Part shown: positions 57,943 through 64,000 of the stretch, one piece after another | Numbering within the stretch: position 1 is the first letter of the stretch | Layout: each line of letters opens with the position of its first letter | NCBI GenBank assembly: GCA_028532985.1 | Contig: JANCIK010000001.1 | Span: 1,240,001 to 1,304,000, forward strand | DNA from: Stropharia rugosoannulata | Taxonomy: Eukaryota > Basidiomycota > Agaricomycetes > Agaricales > Strophariaceae | Length of the DNA: 64,000 nucleotides | Reading direction: 5' to 3' | Notes under the pieces: model-generated | What the model was told of the DNA's origin: nothing | Seen by the model: only the letters and a program-made list of their open reading frames with translations | Database searches by the model: none | Position numbers and translations under genes: made by a program

Positions 57943-60428
57943 TTATGCCTCTCTGACCTCCTCGACCGTACCCTCCGCCTTATCCACACTGCTGCTCTTC
58001 CTCTCCTCGTCTTGGGGGGCAGCTTCGCCGTCGTGTCTGAGCGGCAGCATCTCGTCCAGTTCGTCTACATTGCGCAGCCGGAAGCCATCCTTGACCGTCT
58101 GGTCGATTACCAGCCCGCTGCGTCGGTGTAAAGTGAGTTTGGATGAAAGGGAGAAAGGAGAAAAGATGAGGACGCACAGAGCGTATATGGTCATTGCTAC
58201 GTATCCCGAGAAGGGCACGAGGTACGAGCGCCGCGTCGACACTCTGTCCGCGACCGAGGCCTGTGCGGGTGGGTACCACGCGCCGCCGCCGACGCCCTAT
58301 ATAGCACATACGCGTATAAACATAAGTAAGAGTGAGATCATCCGCGCGCAGAGTGACGGACCATGACGATGAGCCCGGAGCCCTGTTTCGTGTGTATTCC
58401 GAGCCCCTTCGTGCCGAGCGTAAATATACACTATACTCGCGTGCATGCAGTATTTTTTATTTTCGTTTTCATTATAACAGGTGCGCGCGGGGTTGATGAG
58501 GATCATGGGAGAGAGGTTATAAGAATAAAGATCACATCAGCGACGCGTTTGACAGATAGGCAGATGAGCAGATCGCAGACGCGACGCGACGTACAGGGTA
58601 GCAGATGGACTCGAAGAAAAAGAGCGCGAAGAGGCAGCCTACGCCGGCCTTGCCCGGTGCGAACGCGACGCTGAAGCAGAACACAGAGCACGCGATCCCG
58701 TACAGCGTCAGCATCAGCGCGGGGTCGACGTAATTGAGGACGACCACGCCGACGAAGCTGGATAGCCAGAAAAAAAACCACGCAGTAATCAATCAATAAT
58801 AGCGCAACAGTCAAATAATACCGCATGAGAAAATTAGTACATGTATAAGAGAGACAGCGGGATTCGCGCACCGCCCGACTGTGAATGTGATCTGGCAAAA
58901 CGAGAACAGCTGGCTGGCGCGGGACTCGCTGAGGCCGATGCCCTGCTCAGACATGAAGTTGACGGCGAGCGCGGCGACGCCGACCTGCGCGCCGCTACAT
59001 AACATCCGGCCGGACAAGGAAGATAAAGTAGTAAGCCATGCGAAAACTTGTTGGTCCAGCTCGCGAAAGCACATACACATATGTGGTTTGTGCAACAAAC
59101 CCAAACAGGCACCGCCACTGCCGCCAGAACGACTCTGGGGCCTTCTCCGCGTCGCCCGTTTGCGCAATCTGTTTGACGATGTACTCCTCCTCGATCTCGG
59201 GCAGCTTGCAGAAGCTGAGAATGTACCGTGTTTGGACCGTTACTCTGGTCAGGCATGCAGGTAGATAAGCGTGGCTAATTTTAGAACGCACAAAAAGAGG
59301 ACGTTCAGGACTACTCCCAGCCCCGCGACGGCGAGGTATACCCTGGTTATGAAATTTTTAGGACATGAACGGGAGAAGAATACGAATTCTGCTTTACCAT
59401 TGCACAGTTCCGAGCGTGGTCGCATTCTTTCCCTGGAAGAACCAGCGAGAGGCGATGAGCGGACCAGCAAAGCTAGCCACGCCCTGGAAGCCTTGACTAA
59501 AGTTCAGGCGCGCTGCTGCGTACTTGGGCGATCCAAGGACGGCAATATATGAATTTGCTGCGACCTCTAGTGTGGAGAGTCCACAACCTGTAGGATACAG
59601 TCCCGCATCAGATTTTCTCATGAATCCCTCGATTCGAGATAGAAGAAATCCTGTACATACCGATAACAAAAGTGCATCCAACAAACCCTCCATATTTTTG
59701 GAATTTAGCCGATGGCCAAAAGAACACCGCGCCTGCGTGGGTGGATCAGTCAACTGAATAATAAACTTGATAGATTATGAGTTTATGGAGTATGTAAAAA
59801 CGCACCTAGACTATACAAAGTAAGCCCCAGATGGATGCCAAACTGGTAAGAGAATTTAGATTCGTTTTTAGAAATGCATGTGGCCCCCGCACTCACCTTG
59901 TATCCCCGTTTCCTCATCTGTAAACAAGTTATAAGTTATGAGTTCTCCCCACCACGGACGGAATGCGACATCGACGCACGATTATGCCAGCAACTGGAGA
60001 CCATACAAGATACGCCCCAAAATATGCTAGTTGGAGCAGGGTGCTCTGCGTTTTGTCTATTCCGAAGACCGTTTGGAAATGCGCGTTCAACACGTCAAGC
60101 AACTAGAACAAGCGTCAATGCCGGAGATGTGATGGACAGAAACCACATACACCATAGGCAAATCCCCCTGATCAATTGAGAGATTAAACACCGAAATTAG
60201 GGTTAAATTGCAAGCCATAACTGTTATGAATCACTGACAGGTGAAAAATAGAGATGTGACCAAGCCGAATGCAAACACCCATCTAGCTGTGGATAGCTGA
60301 GACGCTGCATTGTTCGCTCTGGCGTCAGAAGGATGGCCAACCTCGGAAAATCAGGCGAGCGACAGACCTGTAAGTGGGACAGTCGCCCCCGTGAGGGCGA
60401 CAGAAGTCGGCGGAAACTGTTTCTCCAT
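57943..60428 (-). CDS. Major facilitator, L-fucose permease-like (FHS family)
   Basis: Proton-coupled sugar symporter of the FucP-type FHS family, at the plasma membrane. N-terminal exons (start ATG 60426-60428, MEKQFPPTSVALTGATVPLT) lead into VFAFGLVTSLFFT, WGFAYG|LLDVLNAHFQTVFGIDKTQS TLLQLAYFGAYLVWSP, then GCGLSTLEVAANSYIAVLGS PKYAAARLNFSQGFQGVASF AGP, a loop EIEEEYIVKQIAQTGDAEKA, VGAQVGVAALAVNFMSEQ, FVGVVVLNYVDPALMLTLYG, GCLFALFFFESICYPV, LGIHTKQGSGLIVMGVGGGA WYPPAQASVADR and a hydrophilic acidic tail ending at 57943. About twelve introns; some junctions are not fixed. The GLSTLEVAANSY and WYPPAQA motifs are typical of fungal FucP-like proteins. The sugar is not provable. Confidence 0.82.
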
Positions 60429-61116
60429 CAAATTAGCGAACGAAGCTGGGCGCCGCCGTTGGAGTCAGAAGGCTAGCAGGTCAGGGAAGACGCAGGGTTC
60501 TGATCAAAGAAAGCGAGCCCCAGCTACTTATTTGAACGATCGCGTTAGTCGAGAGCTGACAAGTTGTTCCACTGTCCACATTAGCAAGCGCTCCAAAGCG
60601 GGGAAGAAGGCATGGGGGCACGGTCACAGGGCCAGCCGCTGTATTCATAACGTTGAGCAAGGTGGAGAGAAGAAGCATTTGCCTGCTTGCCGCCATCGTA
60701 TTTTTACAACCTTGCGATGGACGTGGTATTCGTCCACGTCCCATGATGTCATCCGGTCCGGTCCTTGCCCTCTTTCCCCATCCTCCCGTCGCTTTTTTCA
60801 TCACCGTCCTTTTTGGTCATTATAGCCAGGTACGCGTCTATGCCATTTCGTACGGGTAGACAACGAATTGACCAGCGCAAAGCATCTTCTCGATCGCCCC
60901 AAAAGCACTGTCATCGATGGTTCACGAAAATTTCAAGCATGCCCTTGCGGTTCGCCACCCACCAGCCTTGCTAACGAAGTCGATCCTCACGTCGTTACAT
61001 ATCGCAGCGCACATATGGTCCCATAAAATCTCAACACCCGGGCGAAGGCCGTCGTAAACTGCGTCTGCGCGCCCTTTACGCGTCCTGGCCGACGATAGGA
61101 TCTGCCGCCATCGTCG
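60429..61116. other. Divergent intergenic region, no supportable gene
   Basis: 688 bases between the transporter start and the probable start of the DUF6924-like gene. Frames of up to 170 codons (for example a plus-strand frame at 60310-60825 overlapping the transporter's first exon) have no family resemblance. Confidence 0.4.
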
Positions 61117-61978
61117 ATGGCACCGCTGACAACTCCGTGTGTCCGTTTTGCCGATTTTACTACGAGTGCTATTGTTGAAACCAGACGTTTGAACCCTAAA
61201 CTCAGTTCGAAACTGACTCTGATCCGTTAGACGAGTTTTTGGAGGACGCAGAGATAGGCATACTGATACGCACGGATTTCAGCAATGAAGACGCTTGGAA
61301 CACGTTTGTCCAGAAGTTGCAGGACGCGCAAAAGGAACTCCTTTCCGAGATTTCTGGCGGCGGAGATGGTGGTGATGTGCCAATGCAAGACGCATCTTCA
61401 ACTGACGCCGCGGTGCAAAATGCAGGATCATCGTCATCGGCAGCGAAAACGGAGGACGCGTCCGATTCAGACTCAGAGTCCGCACCGGACATCATTGCAA
61501 TCCTCGACGCGTCAGATCCAGCAGATCGCGCGAAATTCACAAACATTTCCAACCTTACCGCTCTGCGGATGTTCAACGATGTCGATATCCGTCCGGCTCC
61601 TGGTCCACCTACTGGGAGCAAACGAGTCTCCCCTGCAAATCCATTAGTCGATCAAGCAGGCTGGCAAGAGATCTATTCAGGGAAAACGCTGTGGATATAT
61701 GACGCTCAATCTAACACGGACGAATGCTCGCGACTTGTCAGTCAGGAAGGGGACTTCTATGGCACAGCTACGTAAGAATGTTAACTTAATATGTTTCTAC
61801 GCGTCCTAACCCGAAAACTGTTGTTTGCAGCGGCGATAGTTGGCGCGCCCGGGCTTCTCACATTCCTGAATTACAGTTCAGCATGGTCTACCAAGGAATG
61901 AAAATCGACTTCAATGGACTCGACAAGTATGACTGGAACGAGAGAGCCCGGAATATTTCAGAGAGTAGCATCTTTTAG
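61117..61978 (+). CDS. DUF6924-like protein
   Basis: The main exon carries [40 protein letters not shown], an acidic, Ser-rich insertion, then [43 protein letters not shown]. After a 50-base intron follows [40 protein letters not shown], stop at 61976-61978. The LIRTDFS-D-AW opening and the terminal F-MVY-GM-DF segment recall DUF6924, a domain of unknown function found in bacteria and fungi. The first exon is uncertain: MAPLTTPC from 61117 spliced to FETDSDP near 61204 keeps the frame, with a GTCCGT donor. It converges on RACK1 (147 bases apart). Soluble; no signal peptide. Confidence 0.6.
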
Positions 61979-62125
61979 GCAGCGCGTAAACTTTTGCACA
62001 TTCCAGATGCCCTTACTTTTTCATCAAACATGAATGGTTTTGACAAGTTTTTTTGTGGTTTGCGAGTACAACATGTGAAGAAAACGACTCTCGTATGCAT
62101 CCCTCCCGTAAATACATAAAGGTTT

Positions 62126-63409
62126 TTATGAGGTGACGGTCCAGACACGGAGTTGGTTATCAGTGAAGCCAGCGAAGAGAGTCTGGCCATCAGCCGACCA
62201 GGCAATGGAAACACATTCGGGCTGCCTTGCCTCCTCACGAACATCGGTGTATGCAGGCTTGAGCTCATCGACAATCGATCTTTTATACATATTGTAAGAA
62301 ACAGTTGAAGAAAGAAGATTAAAAATGCGCACTTGCTCTCAAGATCGAAGATCTTGACACAGCTGGCAGTGGCAGCGCACAGCCAGTAGCGGTTAGGAGA
62401 GAAGACGAGGGCGTTGACAACATCCCCAGCCTCGAGGGAGTAGAGGTGCTTGCCCTCGTTAAGGTCCCAAAGCATGGTGATGCCGTCTTTGCCACCGGAA
62501 GCAGCAAGCGAACCGTCAGGAGAAACGGAAACGGTGTTAATGTAACCTGTGTGTCCGTAGTGGTTGGTCTTCAACTTGAACTTGGACAGTTCCCAGACCT
62601 AAGGAGAATGAGTCAGAATGCAGTCAAAAAATTATCATAATTTAAAGGAGGAAGGGTGTCAGCGATCTTGGTGGAAAAATTGTCTCATTGAGCTGAGCTC
62701 TCTGAAGTAGCAAATATATTCTTGATACATCATACGGAAAAGAGAACAAAGTTTTGAAGGAAATGGAACACACCTTAACGACCTTGTCCCATCCGCAAGA
62801 AACGATGACAGGGTTCAAAACGTTGGGGCTGAATCTAACGCAGGAAACCCTGTTGAGATTATTAAATCTAGTCAAAGTACCAGAACTTCTGTATAACTTA
62901 CCACTCAGTGTGTCCCTCCTCCTTGATGTCATATTTGCACTCTCCGAGGGTGTTCCAGAGTTTAATAGTCCTGTCACGCGAGCCGGACACGATTTGACGG
63001 TTGTCAGCGCTGAAGCTAACAGAGAGGACGTCGGAGGTGTGTCCCACGAAGCGGCGGGTGGTCAAGCCGGTGTTCAAATCCCAGAGGCGGAGAGTGTGAT
63101 CCCAAGAAGAGGACAGGGCGAATTGACCATCGGAAGAGATGACAACATCGGAGACAAAGTGATTATGTCCATGAAGGATACGCTTGGGGTATCCGTACGA
63201 ATCCTCGTCACGGGTCAATTGCCAGACGATGATGGTCTTGTCTGGTAATATTTTTTGAAGCGATCAGATTTCAAGTACACACAAATGAAGCTAGCCGTAC
63301 CCCGCGACGCGGTCAAGATCATGTCTGGGTTCTCCGAGGAGGTGGCAATGGCGGTAACCCATCCTTTGTGACCCTCCAGCGAGCCGAGGAAACGCAACGA
63401 TTCAGTCAT
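62126..63409 (-). CDS. CPC2: RACK1/Cpc2, Gbeta-like WD-repeat ribosomal scaffold
   Basis: Seven-bladed WD protein on the 40S head that docks kinases and controls translation. Exons read [242 protein letters not shown]. Five introns: four of about 50 bases and one of about 175, which contains a snoRNA. Length of about 315 residues matches. Stop at 62126. Confidence 0.97.
62654..62738 (-). ncRNA. Intronic C/D-box snoRNA, U24 (SNORD24/snR24) homologue
   Basis: It sits inside the long RACK1 intron on the sense strand. Reading that strand: C box-like ATGATGT (62727-62733), then TATTTGCTACTTCAGA, an internal TCAATGAGAC (C'-like), then CCACCAAGATCG followed by the D box CTGA (62659-62662). The TTTGCTACTTCAGA and CACCAAGATCGCTGA segments agree with the two antisense elements I remember from U24, which guides 2'-O-methylation in large-subunit rRNA. 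Yeast snR24 also lies in the intron of ASC1, the RACK1 gene. Terminal stems are weak. Ends are approximate. Confidence 0.82.
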
Positions 63410-63922
63410 TTTGTTTTGGGTGAGTTAGACGACGACAAGCTGCCCTCAGGGAACCGCGCCCAAGTCACAATGTCACGCGGAAAGCCACTGTGACATGTGA
63501 CTGTACAGTTAACGGCAATCCCCCTTGCGTCCGAACAGAATGTCTTTCTCCATGAAACCCCTCCTCACAAATGAGGTTTCAAGCTCTTCATAGAACGTTT
63601 TTCGTTGTTTGCAATCAGCTACCCTCTTCTGCGGCTACGATTTTGACAACTTAGCTTCTTTTCCCGAGAGATCGAGACGCCATGCTATTCTTTTGGACTC
63701 AAATTTAAGCTGGGGGGTACACATCTTGAGGAATACACTTGCGTTGAAGTTAAAGACGAACAATGATGTTGCGGCGCAGAACTAGAACCATTTATCAATT
63801 ATTCTGGTACTGCTTCGTCGTTCAAGGCCTACGTAGCCTACTCTCTAACGTCCCTGAACTTGCTGACGGGTTGGCTATCTTTCACTATTATGCTTTGAAA
63901 GAACGCAATTTGAATTTTCGTG
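63410..63922. other. Intergenic, no supportable gene
   Basis: RACK1 5' flank and the 3' flank of the gene at the right edge. Pyrimidine-rich around 63540-63660. No feature recognised. Confidence 0.4.
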
Positions 63923-64000
63923 TTACTTCTTAGCAAAGAACTTGCGAATCTTTTTGTCCAAGCTGAGGCGAGTGGCACTAACCGGAACCCACTACAAATT
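63923..64000 (-). CDS. C-terminal exon of an unidentified gene (cut by window edge)
   Basis: On the minus strand, an acceptor-like AATTTGTAG at the edge (about 63992-64000) is followed by VPVSATRLSLDKKIRKFFAK K and a TAA stop (63923-63925). The short, Lys-rich ending is compatible with a ribosomal or nucleolar protein, but I cannot name it. Only about 22 codons are visible. Confidence 0.35.

Noticed and set aside
60310..60825. 171-codon plus-strand frame upstream of the DUF6924-like gene
   Set aside because: It overlaps the antisense of the transporter's first exons, which read as proper FucP-like sequence; there is no domain in this frame.
1..64000. Transposon, LTR, CRISPR or viral remnants
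   Set aside because: No integrase, reverse transcriptase or transposase motif, no long direct terminal repeats and no regularly spaced repeats were seen on either strand.

Overview
This window is a stretch of nuclear chromosome from a filamentous basidiomycete, most likely an Agaricomycete. Three things point there: genes are dense and carry many 45-75 base GT-AG introns; expanded F-box and multi-pass membrane families of the basidiomycete type are present; and several housekeeping proteins (Spt21/Ams2, Pho80-like cyclin, Ran1/Ksp1 kinase, PL14 lyase) read in their basidiomycete form. I see no CRISPR array, no complete transposon and no convincing tRNA. All calls come from reading the sequence; no database was searched.

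Left part (1-15 kb): a CTR9 gene (Paf1 complex) running off the left edge, a DUF6533-type membrane protein, ribosomal protein RPS0, a paraoxonase-like enzyme divergent from an F-box/LRR gene, and a tandem pair of multi-pass membrane proteins duplicated together with their TATA promoters. From about 15 kb to 24 kb the DNA becomes GC-rich: a PL14-type polysaccharide lyase carrying a large Cys/His-rich insertion, an EgtB-type sulfoxide synthase without the usual fungal methyltransferase domain, and a Dsc3-like subunit of the Golgi/endosome ubiquitin ligase.

Middle (22-48 kb): three tandem F-box paralogues of decreasing integrity (the third is frameshifted), then a second F-box/LRR gene that is a paralogue of the one at 8.7 kb, in the opposite orientation. 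Next come a predicted secreted beta-carbonic anhydrase, an Spt21/Ams2-type histone-gene regulator, an unrecognised membrane protein, a probable Mediator subunit MED1, a mitochondrial-looking membrane protein, RPL12 (uL11), and a Pho80-like cyclin divergent from RPL12. About 3.9 kb without a supportable gene follows (44.4-48.3 kb), rich in simple repeats.

Right part (48-64 kb): a second GC-rich block with a Ran1/Ksp1 kinase, UTP6, a glutamine-rich protein and GOT1; then an L-fucose-permease-like transporter, a DUF6924-like protein, and RACK1/CPC2. One oversized RACK1 intron contains what I read as the U24 (SNORD24/snR24) C/D-box snoRNA, the arrangement known from the yeast RACK1 gene ASC1. A partial exon touches the right edge.

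Most genes are independent housekeeping units. The regions that look evolutionarily active are the tandem membrane-protein pair, the F-box series, and the PL14 and EgtB-like genes with unusual architecture.
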